From positions 8,928,001 to 8,992,000 of the forward strand of contig NC_079883.1 in NCBI RefSeq assembly GCF_029227915.1: a DNA stretch of 64,000 nucleotides, in the 5' to 3' direction. The DNA is from Hydractinia symbiolongicarpus. Its lineage: Eukaryota > Cnidaria > Hydrozoa > Anthoathecata > Hydractiniidae. The position numbers and the translations under genes are program-made. The notes under the pieces were generated by a model that was not told the DNA's origin, made no database searches, and worked only from the letters and a program-made list of their open reading frames with translations. Shown here piece by piece: positions 9,589 to 24,662 of this stretch (its first letter is position 1; each line of letters opens with the position of its first letter).

Positions 9589-9774
9589 TGGGCCGCCATC
9601 GGTAATAGTGCAACACCAAGGCAACCCGTGGTCACGGCGTGAATGAATCCACCTCCATGACCCAAGGCCAAAAATCAGATTAATATACTGACCATTCAGA
9701 GAATGGCCTACCAGATATTAAACTGATAAGAACAGATACTACACTTGATCTTAGCCATTAGGCCGAGAAGCGAT
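9589..9774 (-). ncRNA. U2: U2 spliceosomal snRNA
   Basis: It is about 186 nt. The 5' end AUCGCUUCUCGGCC and the branch-point recognition element GUGUAGUAUCUG are classic U2. The stem IIb equivalent is GGCCAUUC/GAAUGGUC, and GAUUUUUGG is the Sm site. A 3' hairpin carries GGUGUUGCACUAUUACC, a plausible U2B''/U2A' site. The transcript pairs with the intron branch site in the spliceosome. It lies on the same strand as U1, 191 bp upstream of it, with its own PSE-like element at -54 to -41. The 3' end is approximate. Confidence 0.95.
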
Positions 9775-10096
9775 AAAGAACAAGCGTTGCCATGATAGGC
9801 ATCGTCCACACACCGTAACTGCTTGTGGAGCATGTCACGTTACTGTAAAGCTTACAACTGTCACCGCGTACGGATGGACGGCGACATAGTAAAAATCACG
9901 GCTGTTGATTTAGCCGTAGGATGGAGAGCGACTGTAGCGAGTGGATGGTAACTTACATGAATGCTAACAAAGGCGACGATACTAAGTGCGTGATATTACT
10001 TTCCAATATGACTGCGTACATTCCGTTTATCAACGCATTACGCCAGAACGTGCGCGCGCGTTACACAGTAGACCATGCAGCCGAAATGCGACAGTG
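9775..10096. other. U2-tRNA spacer
   Basis: It holds the U2 promoter with its PSE-like element. A hairpin with stem ACGGCT/AGCCGT lies at 9898-9917. A CG-repeat (GTGCGCGCGCG) lies close to the tRNA 3' side. No T-run that could stop Pol III occurs close behind the tRNA. I see no further gene. Confidence 0.7.
9815..9828 (-). promoter_or_regulatory. PSE-like element of U2
   Basis: On the minus strand CCACAAGCAGTTAC lies at -54 to -41 of U2 and shares its first nine bases with the U1 element. Confidence 0.7.
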
Positions 10097-10169
10097 CGAC
10101 CCTGCCAGGAGTCGAACCTGGAATCCCCTGATTCGTAGTCAGATGCCTTATCCATTGGGCCACAGGGCG
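10097..10169 (-). tRNA. tRNA-Arg, anticodon ACG (possibly degenerate)
   Basis: It is 73 nt with discriminator G. The D arm is GGCCCAAUGGAUAAGGC. The anticodon arm is UCUGA-CUACGAA-UCAGG (anticodon ACG, read as ICG for CGU/CGC/CGA). The T arm is CCAGGUUCGACUCCUGG. A and B boxes are intact. Two features are odd. The acceptor stem CGCCCUG/CAGGGUC has a C1:C72 mismatch and a G2:U71 wobble, where a normal animal tRNA-Arg would start G-A. No run of four T lies within about 200 nt downstream. It may be functional, a weak gene, or a fixed pseudogene. Confidence 0.78.
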
Positions 10170-10748
10170 ATGCTTATGACTTCGCCCCATCGTTATTTTG
10201 GCTTGCGCATTCGTTTTACTTACGACAGAATTCTTCGTGTTTGTAGCCATGAAAGAAAGGGACTTCTGTGAGTGAATTTTTTTACTGTGGTCTAATAAAA
10301 AAGTCGAAACGCAGTGCCCAATATATGAATTGCTCCTAATAGCCGGAAACAGGCCGTGTCGATGATGTAGGCCGACATACGCAACGCAAACCAAAGAACG
10401 CTTTATGAAAATCCTAACACGGGCGCGGAAGAAGCCCAAATTAACAGAGTAGATGTAATGCTGAAGACCTCAAACTCCAGCAGCTTCTCTTTCAGACTAT
10501 TGCGTCGTGCTACAAATAAAAATTAACATGCTTTCGCATAGTCGCGGCTCCCAAAACGGACATTATACGATGTACAGAAACACACATTTCTGTTTTCGCG
10601 CCAAATCAATTCCCGGGAGTGGTACTTTTACGTCCGCATACTTCGCACCGTCTTAAATTATATCTCATTTACACGGTAATGTTTAGTATACTTCTACTGT
10701 GATAACAAGCATCGTTTATCGTTGGATTGTTGTAAGAAAACATTAAAA
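10170..10748. other. tRNA-H1 spacer
   Basis: The left part is 5' flank of the tRNA and the right part is the next H1 promoter, with AAACACA box and E2F site. Between them I recognise nothing. U4, U5, U6 and snoRNA boxes were looked for and not found. Confidence 0.7.
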
Positions 10749-11300
10749 ATGAGTGAAGCAGCTTCTCCAAAGAAAATCGCACCCAAGAAGAAACCTGCTG
10801 CAAAGAAGACAGCTGATCACCCTAAATATGTGGACATGATCAAGGCTGCTATCGCTACCCTAAAGGAACGCGGTGGTTCATCTCGCCAAGCTATTACAAA
10901 ATATATTCATGCAAATTACAAAGTTGCTGAAAACTCAGATCATCATCTGAAAATGGCTCTTAAACGAGGAGTAACATCAGGCGATTTGATTCAAACTAAA
11001 GGCACTGGTGCTTCTGGATCATTCAAGCTAGGTCAGGTAAAAAAAGAAAAACCTAAGAAAAAGGCCGCAGCAAAAAAGCCAACGGCAAAGAAGCCTACTG
11101 CAAAGAAAAGTACACCAAAAAAGAAGCCAGCAAAGAAGAGCACGCCAAAGAAAGCAGCAAAGAAGCCTGCCACAAAGAAAGCCTCGGCTAAGAAACCAGC
11201 AGCTAAGAAACCCACAAAGAAGCCTGTTGCTAAAAAACCTGCAGCAAAGAAGGTCAAAAAGACTCCCAAAAAGGCAGCAAAGAAGACCGCAAAAAAATAA
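10749..11300 (+). CDS. H1: Linker histone H1, unit 3
   Basis: Protein identical to the copy at 4873. Stem-loop at 11333-11348. Confidence 0.98.
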   Translation: MSEAASPKKIAPKKKPAAKKTADHPKYVDMIKAAIATLKERGGSSRQAITKYIHANYKVAENSDHHLKMALKRGVTSGDLIQTKGTGASGSFKLGQVKKEKPKKKAAAKKPTAKKPTAKKSTPKKKPAKKSTPKKAAKKPATKKASAKKPAAKKPTKKPVAKKPAAKKVKKTPKKAAKKTAKK

Positions 11301-11661
11301 TTTGTGTGTATCTGGCTATTACATTAACAAACGGCTATTTTTATAGCCACACATTTACAAAAAAACATTATCTTGGTACAAAGTTAAACTTGTTTAAGTC
11401 ACTTAAACAGTTAAAAAAGAGTAATTTTAAGATTAGATTCCCTAAGTTTAAGTATTTTCGTTGTTAAATTTCTTATTTTCTTGCTTTTACTTTTCTTGCC
11501 CTTCATATTTTTAACATTGTCAAACTTTATGTAGCATAAAATTTTTATGTAGCATAAAATTTAAACAGAAAGCAGAACAAAGTTTGATATAAAAAGCTAG
11601 CCGTAATATTTTTTATGGATGTGTGGCTATAAAAATAGCCGTTTTTTGTTTGGTAAGATGC

Positions 11662-12075
<414 letters not shown>

Positions 12076-12553
12076 TTAAGAAGTCGATGTAGTACGGATA
12101 CACAAGACGGTCTAAAATGCACTATCGCGCCAAAGTTTTATTTCTCATATTGATTGACAGCTAAGGTTCAAAACAAACCATTTGATTGGTGCTAAGAAAG
12201 TAATTTCTGATTGGCTGCATAATGACATTACGCTCATTACTTTAACATTTTTATAAAATCTGTGTTTTTTGGCTACGGGAAAACGGCTGTATCTTCTGAT
12301 ACACAAAAGCTTTTGACTTTTTTTTTTTTTAGTAAGTAGCAGAAGGTTTGGCGAATTCCAACGATGCCAAATTTATTGCCTTACTGAAACATTAAGACCA
12401 CGAATTTTTAAAAAAACTACAGTTTTACTTAAAAAAATGTACAAAATGTTCGGAACATTTTGTAATGACGCAACTCTATTGGTTAATTAGGGTGTTTCCA
12501 CGAGCAGTAGGTAATTTTATGGCCTCTTTTTAAAGCTGTCTGAATTCTGTTAA

Positions 12554-12910
<357 letters not shown>

Positions 12911-13372
12911 GCGTTGTCATTGCTCAACAAAAACGGCTATTTTTATAGCCACAAATCTTTTAAAACATTACTTTGTGCACGCTTCCAAATTACACAATGT
13001 GTAAAGTCTTGTCACAGTTACATTTATTGCTATACGATACTATGTCATATATGACACAAAAAAAATTTAGAAATACTTTGTAGGGTTAATTTGCCTGGGA
13101 GTGTTTCCGTGAAAAGCTGGGTTAAGTTAAATGTAAGCAATAACATGGATCAATGTACTTGTCTTTTCTGCAAGTACAGCTAATAATACGTATGAAAAGT
13201 GAAGCTAATCCACACACACACATGGGGAAGTATTTTAAATGTAGGCTAGTGTTCTTAAGCACATTATTTAGAAGTTTTATTAACTTCGGTTAACTTGTAG
13301 TGACGCCAAGTAAATGTTTTTTTAAAGATGTGTGGTCTTAAAAAAGACCGTTTGTGTTTGGTAGACGTTGGT

Positions 13373-13777
13373 TTACTTGCTGCTTGTGTATTTTGTGACG
13401 GCTTTTGTTCCTTCACTGACTGCGTGTTTTGCAAGTTCTCCAGGCAAGAGAAGACGTACTGCGGTTTGAATTTCACGAGAAGAGATGGTCGACTTTTTGT
13501 TTTGAAGAGCCAAACGCGAAGCTTCGGAAGCAATGCGCTCAAAGATGTCGTTGACAAATGAGTTCATGATGCTCATAGCTTTGCTTGAAACTCCGACATC
13601 TGGGTGAACTTGTTTCAAAACATTGTAGATGTAAATAGCATAACTTTCCTTTCTCTTTCTCTTGCGTTTCTTTTCACCAGTTCCACCAATCTTTCCTCCT
13701 TTTTTGCCGGCTCTTTTTTCACCTTTCTTGGCTACTTTAGGTGCCTGTTTTCCTCCTTTAGCTGCTGCGTCAGACAT
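13373..13777 (-). CDS. H2B: Histone H2B, unit 3
   Basis: Protein identical to the copy at 7497. Stem-loop of the GGTCTT type at 13334-13349. Confidence 0.99.
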   Translation of the reverse strand: MSDAAAKGGKQAPKVAKKGEKRAGKKGGKIGGTGEKKRKRKRKESYAIYIYNVLKQVHPDVGVSSKAMSIMNSFVNDIFERIASEASRLALQNKKSTISSREIQTAVRLLLPGELAKHAVSEGTKAVTKYTSSK

Positions 13778-14061
13778 GGTTAAAAATTTTTGCTACTTAA
13801 CTTGTAAATAAGCATTAAACTGCAAGTCAAAACTTTTTGTTTATAAGTAAAAAAATCGGATCGAATTCGATCCGAAAACGCCGATACGCAATTTAATTGG
13901 TTAAAAAAAAAATCTTTTGTTTAATACTTAATTATGATTGGTTAAAAAAACATGATTTCGATCCTATTTTTATGATGAAAAAACGAGTAAAGTTTATTTC
14001 GTTAACACTTACGTTAAATATTCGTACGTTTTTGTATTAACTTACAAATCAAATCGCAGTT

Positions 14062-14442
14062 ATGTCTGGACGTGGAAAAGGTGGAAAAGCTAAGGCTAAA
14101 GCCAAGACAAGATCCTCAAGAGCTGGACTTCAATTTCCAGTCGGTAGAGTGCATAGATTCCTTCGTAGAGGGCACTATGCTAACCGAATTGGATCTGGAG
14201 CACCAGTTTACTTAGCAGCCGTCTTGGAATATTTATCTGCTGAGATATTGGAGTTGGCTGGTAACGCAGCAAGAGACAACAAAAAAGCTAGGATTATTCC
14301 AAGACATTTACAATTGGCTGTTCGTAATGATGAAGAATTAAACAAACTTTTGAGCGGTGTAACCATTGCAGCTGGTGGTGTTTTGCCAAACATTCAAGCT
14401 GTCTTACTCCCAAAGAAGAACGACAAAGGACAGAAGAAGTAA
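14062..14442 (+). CDS. H2A: Histone H2A, unit 3
   Basis: Protein identical to the copy at 8186, Ala104 included. Stem-loop at 14465-14480. Confidence 0.99.
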   Translation: MSGRGKGGKAKAKAKTRSSRAGLQFPVGRVHRFLRRGHYANRIGSGAPVYLAAVLEYLSAEILELAGNAARDNKKARIIPRHLQLAVRNDEELNKLLSGVTIAAGGVLPNIQAVLLPKKNDKGQKK

Positions 14443-14639
14443 ACCGCTACACTCAGAAAACAACGGCTATTTTTATAGCCACACATCTTTAAAAAAACAT
14501 TGTTTTTTTCACAAAACTATAACCTTAAAGTCTAATAGATAATCCATGCATACGCCTTGTCCTAAGTAACTCAAAGAAATTAAATAAAAAAATTTGATCA
14601 CAACGTCAAAATAAATTGCACGTATTTGCCCCTACTAAT

Positions 14640-14759
14640 GTCTACGGCCATACCACGATGAACACACCCGTTCTCGTCTGATCACGGAAGTTAAGCATCG
14701 TCGGGCCGGGATAGTACTTGGATGGGGGACCGCCTGGGAACTCCCGGTGTCGTAGGCTT
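14640..14759 (+). rRNA. 5S rRNA, unit 3
   Basis: Matches the copy at 8764. Confidence 0.98.
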
Positions 14760-15108
14760 TTCATTTTCATTTGTTGCCTTTTCATTTCAATGGTGCTGTG
14801 ATATATTTCTTGTTATAACAATTAAGGAACGTGGCGGTTGTTGAAAGTGTTTCCTATGACATTTTCCTACGACATTTTCAGGTGATAGTACGAGAAAAAA
14901 GAGCTTTCAAATGCATACAAACTCGATCTATTGCCGATCATCCAATAACCCTGACGGAATGGCAAATAAAATAAAATTCCGCCGCCTTCCGAGGACTTAT
15001 ATCGCAATCACGTTTCGTAACAGCCAAGCGAGGTTTTACCTTAGCGTTTAAGTCACCACCGACATTTGGCCGCGCAACTTTTCTAAGCTCATTCATTTTG
15101 ACTTAAGG

Positions 15109-15273
15109 AGGGGGCGAGCGCGGACGCAGGCCCCCACTACCAGAAATTGTACGGTCGAGTTACTGACGTTTGCAGTAATCGCAGAGGTCAGCCCAAGCGT
15201 AGTGCAATGCAAGAGCCTCACTCTGGAAGAAAACCCTCATTGATCAGTCTTTACTTCCCCGTCAGGTAAGTAT
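15109..15273 (-). ncRNA. U1: U1 snRNA, unit 3
   Basis: Matches the copy at 9233. Confidence 0.95.
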
Positions 15274-15464
15274 GAGTTGGAACTGCACCGTAGCATGAGG
15301 GTACCCTTCAAAGTTTGTTAATGCTTGTGGCTTGAGTGTGTTATAAACTGCCGTGTCGCGGGGCATAGGCTGTATTCTCCCCCAGTGTACGCGTTTTGTT
15401 CCCGCCGTAGACTATGCAGAGTGCCGTCGGAAAGAGGACTGCTATTATTCTTTTATTGCTTATG

Positions 15465-15650
15465 TGGGCCGCCATCGGTAATAGTGCAACACCAAGGCAA
15501 CCCGTGGTCACGGCGTGAATGAATCCACCTCCATGACCCAAGGCCAAAAATCAGATTAATATACTGACCATTCAGAGAATGGCCTACCAGATATTAAACT
15601 GATAAGAACAGATACTACACTTGATCTTAGCCATTAGGCCGAGAAGCGAT
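15465..15650 (-). ncRNA. U2: U2 snRNA, unit 3
   Basis: Matches the copy at 9589. Confidence 0.95.
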
Positions 15651-15972
15651 AAAGAACAAGCGTTGCCATGATAGGCATCGTCCACACACCGTAACTGCTT
15701 GTGGAGCATGTCACGTTACTGTAAAGCTTACAACTGTCACCGCGTACGGATGGACGGCGACATAGTAAAAATCACGGCTGTTGATTTAGCCGTAGGATGG
15801 AGAGCGACTGTAGCGAGTGGATGGTAACTTACATGAATGCTAACAAAGGCGACGATACTAAGTGCGTGATATTACTTTCCAATATGACTGCGTACATTCC
15901 GTTTATCAACGCATTACGCCAGAACGTGCGCGCGCGTTACACAGTAGACCATGCAGCCGAAATGCGACAGTG

Positions 15973-16045
15973 CGACCCTGCCAGGAGTCGAACCTGGAAT
16001 CCCCTGATTCGTAGTCAGATGCCTTATCCATTGGGCCACAGGGCG
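15973..16045 (-). tRNA. tRNA-Arg(ACG), unit 3
   Basis: Matches the copy at 10097. Confidence 0.78.
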
Positions 16046-16624
16046 ATGCTTATGACTTCGCCCCATCGTTATTTTGGCTTGCGCATTCGTTTTACTTACG
16101 ACAGAATTCTTCGTGTTTGTAGCCATGAAAGAAAGGGACTTCTGTGAGTGAATTTTTTTACTGTGGTCTAATAAAAAAGTCGAAACGCAGTGCCCAATAT
16201 ATGAATTGCTCCTAATAGCCGGAAACAGGCCGTGTCGATGATGTAGGCCGACATACGCAACGCAAACCAAAGAACGCTTTATGAAAATCCTAACACGGGC
16301 GCGGAAGAAGCCCAAATTAACAGAGTAGATGTAATGCTGAAGACCTCAAACTCCAGCAGCTTCTCTTTCAGACTATTGCGTCGTGCTACAAATAAAAATT
16401 AACATGCTTTCGCATAGTTGCGGCTCCCAAAACGGACATTATACGATGTACAGAAACACACATTTCTGTTTTCGCGCCAAATCAATTCCCGGGAGTGGTA
16501 CTTTTACGTCCGCATACTTCGCACCGTCTTAAATTATATCTCATTTACACGGTAATGTTTAGTATACTTCTACTGTGATAACAAGCATCGTTTATCGTTG
16601 GATTGTTGTAAGAAAACATTAAAA

Positions 16625-17176
16625 ATGAGTGAAGCAGCTTCTCCAAAGAAAATCGCACCCAAGAAGAAACCTGCTGCAAAGAAGACAGCTGATCACCCTA
16701 AATATGTGGACATGATCAAGGCTGCTATCGCTACCCTAAAGGAACGCGGTGGTTCATCTCGCCAAGCTATTACAAAATATATTCATGCAAATTACAAAGT
16801 TGCTGAAAACTCAGATCATCATCTGAAAATGGCTCTTAAACGAGGAGTAACATCAGGCGATTTGATTCAAACTAAAGGCACTGGTGCTTCTGGATCATTC
16901 AAGCTAGGTCAGGTAAAAAAAGAAAAACCTAAGAAAAAGGCCGCAGCAAAAAAGCCAACGGCAAAGAAGCCTACTGCAAAGAAAAGTACACCAAAAAAGA
17001 AGCCAGCAAAGAAGAGCACGCCAAAGAAAGCAGCAAAGAAGCCTGCCACAAAGAAAGCCTCGGCTAAGAAACCAGCAGCTAAGAAACCCACAAAGAAGCC
17101 TGTTGCTAAAAAACCTGCAGCAAAGAAGGTCAAAAAGACTCCCAAAAAGGCAGCAAAGAAGACCGCAAAAAAATAA
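16625..17176 (+). CDS. H1: Linker histone H1, unit 4
   Basis: Protein identical to the copy at 4873. Stem-loop at 17209-17224. One upstream change, T at 16419. Confidence 0.98.
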   Translation: MSEAASPKKIAPKKKPAAKKTADHPKYVDMIKAAIATLKERGGSSRQAITKYIHANYKVAENSDHHLKMALKRGVTSGDLIQTKGTGASGSFKLGQVKKEKPKKKAAAKKPTAKKPTAKKSTPKKKPAKKSTPKKAAKKPATKKASAKKPAAKKPTKKPVAKKPAAKKVKKTPKKAAKKTAKK

Positions 17177-17537
17177 TTTGTGTGTATCTGGCTATTACAT
17201 TAACAAACGGCTATTTTTATAGCCACACATTTACAAAAAAACATTATCTTGGTACAAAGTTAAACTTGTTTAAGTCACTTAAACAGTTAAAAAAGAGTAA
17301 TTTTAAGATTAGATTCCCTAAGTTTAAGTATTTTCGTTTTTAAATTTCTTATTTTCTTGCTTTTACTTTTCTTGCCCTTCATATTTTTAACATTGTCAAA
17401 CTTTATGTAGCATAAAATTTTTATGTAGCATAAAATTTAAACAGAAAGCAGAACAAAGTTTGATATAAAAAGCTAGCCGTAATATTTTTTATGGATGTGT
17501 GGCTATAAAAATAGCCGTTTTTTGTTTGGTAAGATGC

Positions 17538-17951
<414 letters not shown>

Positions 17952-18429
17952 TTAAGAAGTCGATGTAGTACGGATACACAAGACGGTCTAAAATGCACTA
18001 TCGCGCCAAAGTTTTATTTCTCATATTGATTGACAGCTAAGGTTCAAAACAAACCATTTGATTGGTGCTAAGAAAGTAATTTCTGATTGGCTGCATAATG
18101 ACATTACGCTCATTACTTTAACATTTTTATAAAATCTGTGTTTTTTGGCTACGGGAAAACGGCTGTATCTTCTGATACACAAAAGCTTTTGACTTTTTTT
18201 TTTTTTAGTAAGTAGCAGAAGGTTTGGCGAATTCCAACGATGCCAAATTTATTGCCTTACTGAAACATTAAGACCACGAATTTTTAAAAAAACTACAGTT
18301 TTACTTAAAAAAATGTACAAAATGTTCGGAACATTTTGTAATGACGCAACTCTATTGGTTAATTAGGGTGTTTCCACGAGCAGTAGGTAATTTTATGGCC
18401 TCTTTTTAAAGCTGTCTGAATTCTGTTAA

Positions 18430-18786
<357 letters not shown>

Positions 18787-19248
18787 GCGTTGTCATTGCT
18801 CAACAAAAACGGCTATTTTTATAGCCACAAATCTTTTAAAACATTACTTTGTGCACGCTTCCAAATTACACAATGTGTAAAGTCTTGTCACAGTTACATT
18901 TATTGCTATACGATACTATGTCATATATGACACAAAAAAAATTTAGAAATACTTTGTAGGGTTAATTTGCCTGGGAGTGTTTCCGTGAAAAGCTGGGTTA
19001 AGTTAAATGTAAGCAATAACATGGATCAATGTACTTGTCTTTTCTGCAAGTACAGCTAATAATACGTATGAAAAGTGAAGCTAATCCACACACACACATG
19101 GGGAAGTATTTTAAATGTAGGCTAGTGTTCTTAAGCACATTATTTAGAAGTTTTATTAACTTCGGTTAACTTGTAGTGACGCCAAGTAAATGTTTTTTTA
19201 AAGATGTGTGGTCTTAAAAAAGACCGTTTGTGTTTGGTAGACGTTGGT

Positions 19249-19653
19249 TTACTTGCTGCTTGTGTATTTTGTGACGGCTTTTGTTCCTTCACTGACTGCG
19301 TGTTTTGCAAGTTCTCCAGGCAAGAGAAGACGTACTGCGGTTTGAATTTCACGAGAAGAGATGGTCGACTTTTTGTTTTGAAGAGCCAAACGCGAAGCTT
19401 CGGAAGCAATGCGCTCAAAGATGTCGTTGACAAATGAGTTCATGATGCTCATAGCTTTGCTTGAAACTCCGACATCTGGGTGAACTTGTTTCAAAACATT
19501 GTAGATGTAAATAGCATAACTTTCCTTTCTCTTTCTCTTGCGTTTCTTTTCACCAGTTCCACCAATCTTTCCTCCTTTTTTGCCGGCTCTTTTTTCACCT
19601 TTCTTGGCTACTTTAGGTGCCTGTTTTCCTCCTTTAGCTGCTGCGTCAGACAT
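19249..19653 (-). CDS. H2B: Histone H2B, unit 4
   Basis: Protein identical to the copy at 7497. Stem-loop at 19210-19225. Confidence 0.99.
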   Translation of the reverse strand: MSDAAAKGGKQAPKVAKKGEKRAGKKGGKIGGTGEKKRKRKRKESYAIYIYNVLKQVHPDVGVSSKAMSIMNSFVNDIFERIASEASRLALQNKKSTISSREIQTAVRLLLPGELAKHAVSEGTKAVTKYTSSK

Positions 19654-19937
19654 GGTTAAAAATTTTTGCTACTTAACTTGTAAATAAGCATTAAACTGCA
19701 AGTCAAAACTTTTTGTTTATAAGTAAAAAAATCGGATCGAATTCGATCCGAAAACGCCGATACGCAATTTAATTGGTTAAAAAAAAAATCTTTTGTTTAA
19801 TACTTAATTATGATTGGTTAAAAAAACATGATTTCGATCCTATTTTTATGATGAAAAAACGAGTAAAGTTTATTTCGTTAACACTTACGTTAAATATTCG
19901 TACGTTTTTGTATTAACTTACAAATCAAATCGCAGTT

Positions 19938-20318
19938 ATGTCTGGACGTGGAAAAGGTGGAAAAGCTAAGGCTAAAGCCAAGACAAGATCCTCAAGAGCT
20001 GGACTTCAATTTCCAGTCGGTAGAGTGCATAGATTCCTTCGTAGAGGGCACTATGCTAACCGAATTGGATCTGGAGCACCAGTTTACTTAGCAGCCGTCT
20101 TGGAATATTTATCTGCTGAGATATTGGAGTTGGCTGGTAACGCAGCAAGAGACAACAAAAAAGCTAGGATTATTCCAAGACATTTACAATTGGCTGTTCG
20201 TAATGATGAAGAATTAAACAAACTTTTGAGCGGTGTAACCATTGCAGCTGGTGGTGTTTTGCCAAACATTCAAGCTGTCTTACTCCCAAAGAAGAACGAC
20301 AAAGGACAGAAGAAGTAA
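19938..20318 (+). CDS. H2A: Histone H2A, unit 4
   Basis: Protein identical to the copy at 8186. Stem-loop at 20341-20356. Confidence 0.99.
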   Translation: MSGRGKGGKAKAKAKTRSSRAGLQFPVGRVHRFLRRGHYANRIGSGAPVYLAAVLEYLSAEILELAGNAARDNKKARIIPRHLQLAVRNDEELNKLLSGVTIAAGGVLPNIQAVLLPKKNDKGQKK

Positions 20319-20515
20319 ACCGCTACACTCAGAAAACAACGGCTATTTTTATAGCCACACATCTTTAAAAAAACATTGTTTTTTTCACAAAACTATAACC
20401 TTAAAGTCTAATAGATAATCCATGCATACGCCTTGTCCTAAGTAACTCAAAGAAATTAAATAAAAAAATTTGATCACAACGTCAAAATAAATTGCACGTA
20501 TTTGCCCCTACTAAT

Positions 20516-20635
20516 GTCTACGGCCATACCACGATGAACACACCCGTTCTCGTCTGATCACGGAAGTTAAGCATCGTCGGGCCGGGATAGTACTTGGATG
20601 GGGGACCGCCTGGGAACTCCCGGTGTCGTAGGCTT
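20516..20635 (+). rRNA. 5S rRNA, unit 4
   Basis: Matches the copy at 8764. Confidence 0.98.
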
Positions 20636-20984
20636 TTCATTTTCATTTGTTGCCTTTTCATTTCAATGGTGCTGTGATATATTTCTTGTTATAACAATTA
20701 AGGAACGTGGCGGTTGTTGAAAGTGTTTCCTATGACATTTTCCTACGACATTTTCAGGTGATAGTACGAGAAAAAAGAGCTTTCAAATGCATACAAACTC
20801 GATCTATTGCCGATCATCCAATAACCCTGACGGAATGGCAAATAAAATAAAATTCCGCCGCCTTCCGAGGACTTATATCGCAATCACGTTTCGTAACAGC
20901 CAAGCGAGGTTTTACCTTAGCGTTTAAGTCACCACCGACATTTGGCCGCGCAACTTTTCTAAGCTCATTCATTTTGACTTAAGG

Positions 20985-21149
20985 AGGGGGCGAGCGCGGA
21001 CGCAGGCCCCCACTACCAGAAATTGTACGGTCGAGTTACTGACGTTTGCAGTAATCGCAGAGGTCAGCCCAAGCGTAGTGCAATGCAAGAGCCTCACTCT
21101 GGAAGAAAACCCTCATTGATCAGTCTTTACTTCCCCGTCAGGTAAGTAT
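20985..21149 (-). ncRNA. U1: U1 snRNA, unit 4
   Basis: Matches the copy at 9233. Confidence 0.95.
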
Positions 21150-21340
21150 GAGTTGGAACTGCACCGTAGCATGAGGGTACCCTTCAAAGTTTGTTAATGC
21201 TTGTGGCTTGAGTGTGTTATAAACTGCCGTGTCGCGGGGCATAGGCTGTATTCTCCCCCAGTGTACGCGTTTTGTTCCCGCCGTAGACTATGCAGAGTGC
21301 CGTCGGAAAGAGGACTGCTATTATTCTTTTATTGCTTATG

Positions 21341-21526
21341 TGGGCCGCCATCGGTAATAGTGCAACACCAAGGCAACCCGTGGTCACGGCGTGAATGAAT
21401 CCACCTCCATGACCCAAGGCCAAAAATCAGATTAATATACTGACCATTCAGAGAATGGCCTACCAGATATTAAACTGATAAGAACAGATACTACACTTGA
21501 TCTTAGCCATTAGGCCGAGAAGCGAT
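21341..21526 (-). ncRNA. U2: U2 snRNA, unit 4
   Basis: Matches the copy at 9589. Confidence 0.95.
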
Positions 21527-21848
21527 AAAGAACAAGCGTTGCCATGATAGGCATCGTCCACACACCGTAACTGCTTGTGGAGCATGTCACGTTACTGTAA
21601 AGCTTACAACTGTCACCGCGTACGGATGGACGGCGACATAGTAAAAATCACGGCTGTTGATTTAGCCGTAGGATGGAGAGCGACTGTAGCGAGTGGATGG
21701 TAACTTACATGAATGCTAACAAAGGCGACGATACTAAGTGCGTGATATTACTTTCCAATATGACTGCGTACATTCCGTTTATCAACGCATTACGCCAGAA
21801 CGTGCGCGCGCGTTACACAGTAGACCATGCAGCCGAAATGCGACAGTG

Positions 21849-21921
21849 CGACCCTGCCAGGAGTCGAACCTGGAATCCCCTGATTCGTAGTCAGATGCCT
21901 TATCCATTGGGCCACAGGGCG
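21849..21921 (-). tRNA. tRNA-Arg(ACG), unit 4
   Basis: Matches the copy at 10097. Confidence 0.78.
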
Positions 21922-22500
21922 ATGCTTATGACTTCGCCCCATCGTTATTTTGGCTTGCGCATTCGTTTTACTTACGACAGAATTCTTCGTGTTTGTAGCC
22001 ATGAAAGAAAGGGACTTCTGTGAGTGAATTTTTTTACTGTGGTCTAATAAAAAAGTCGAAACGCAGTGCCCAATATATGAATTGCTCCTAATAGCCGGAA
22101 ACAGGCCGTGTCGATGATGTAGGCCGACATACGCAACGCAAACCAAAGAACGCTTTATGAAAATCCTAACACGGGCGCGGAAGAAGCCCAAATTAACAGA
22201 GTAGATGTAATGCTGAAGACCTCAAACTCCAGCAGCTTCTCTTTCAGACTATTGCGTCGTGCTACAAATAAAAATTAACATGCTTTCGCATAGTCGCGGC
22301 TCCCAAAACGGACATTATACGATGTACAGAAACACACATTTCTGTTTTCGCGCCAAATCAATTCCCGGGAGTGGTACTTTTACGTCCGCATACTTCGCAC
22401 CGTCTTAAATTATATCTCATTTACACGGTAATGTTTAGTATACTTCTACTGTGATAACAAGCATCGTTTATCGTTGGATTGTTGTAAGAAAACATTAAAA

Positions 22501-23052
22501 ATGAGTGAAGCAGCTTCTCCAAAGAAAATCGCACCCAAGAAGAAACCTGCTGCAAAGAAGACAGCTGATCACCCTAAATATGTGGACATGATCAAGGCTG
22601 CTATCGCTACCCTAAAGGAACGCGGTGGTTCATCTCGCCAAGCTATTACAAAATATATTCATGCAAATTACAAAGTTGCTGAAAACTCAGATCATCATCT
22701 GAAAATGGCTCTTAAACGAGGAGTAACATCAGGCGATTTGATTCAAACTAAAGGCACTGGTGCTTCTGGATCATTCAAGCTAGGTCAGGTAAAAAAAGAA
22801 AAACCTAAGAAAAAGGCCGCAGCAAAAAAGCCAACGGCAAAGAAGCCTACTGCAAAGAAAAGTACACCAAAAAAGAAGCCAGCAAAGAAGAGCACGCCAA
22901 AGAAAGCAGCAAAGAAGCCTGCCACAAAGAAAGCCTCGGCTAAGAAACCAGCAGCTAAGAAACCCACAAAGAAGCCTGTTGCTAAAAAACCTGCAGCAAA
23001 GAAGGTCAAAAAGACTCCCAAAAAGGCAGCAAAGAAGACCGCAAAAAAATAA
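22501..23052 (+). CDS. H1: Linker histone H1, unit 5
   Basis: Protein identical to the copy at 4873. Stem-loop at 23085-23100. Confidence 0.98.
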   Translation: MSEAASPKKIAPKKKPAAKKTADHPKYVDMIKAAIATLKERGGSSRQAITKYIHANYKVAENSDHHLKMALKRGVTSGDLIQTKGTGASGSFKLGQVKKEKPKKKAAAKKPTAKKPTAKKSTPKKKPAKKSTPKKAAKKPATKKASAKKPAAKKPTKKPVAKKPAAKKVKKTPKKAAKKTAKK

Positions 23053-23413
23053 TTTGTGTGTATCTGGCTATTACATTAACAAACGGCTATTTTTATAGCC
23101 ACACATTTACAAAAAAACATTATCTTGGTACAAAGTTAAACTTGTTTAAGTCACTTAAACAGTTAAAAAAGAGTAATTTTAAGATTAGATTCCCTAAGTT
23201 TAAGTATTTTCGTTTTTAAATTTCTTATTTTCTTGCTTTTACTTTTCTTGCCCTTCATATTTTTAACATTGTCAAACTTTATGTAGCATAAAATTTTTAT
23301 GTAGCATAAAATTTAAACAGAAAGCAGAACAAAGTTTGATATAAAAAGCTAGCCGTAATATTTTTTATGGATGTGTGGCTATAAAAATAGCCGTTTTTTG
23401 TTTGGTAAGATGC

Positions 23414-23827
<414 letters not shown>

Positions 23828-24305
23828 TTAAGAAGTCGATGTAGTACGGATACACAAGACGGTCTAAAATGCACTATCGCGCCAAAGTTTTATTTCTCAT
23901 ATTGATTGACAGCTAAGGTTCAAAACAAACCATTTGATTGGTGCTAAGAAAGTAATTTCTGATTGGCTGCATAATGACATTACGCTCATTACTTTAACAT
24001 TTTTATAAAATCTGTGTTTTTTGGCTACGGGAAAACGGCTGTATCTTCTGATACACAAAAGCTTTTGACTTTTTTTTTTTTTAGTAAGTAGCAGAAGGTT
24101 TGGCGAATTCCAACGATGCCAAATTTATTGCCTTACTGAAACATTAAGACCACGAATTTTTAAAAAAACTACAGTTTTACTTAAAAAAATGTACAAAATG
24201 TTCGGAACATTTTGTAATGACGCAACTCTATTGGTTAATTAGGGTGTTTCCACGAGCAGTAGGTAATTTTATGGCCTCTTTTTAAAGCTGTCTGAATTCT
24301 GTTAA

Positions 24306-24662
<357 letters not shown>

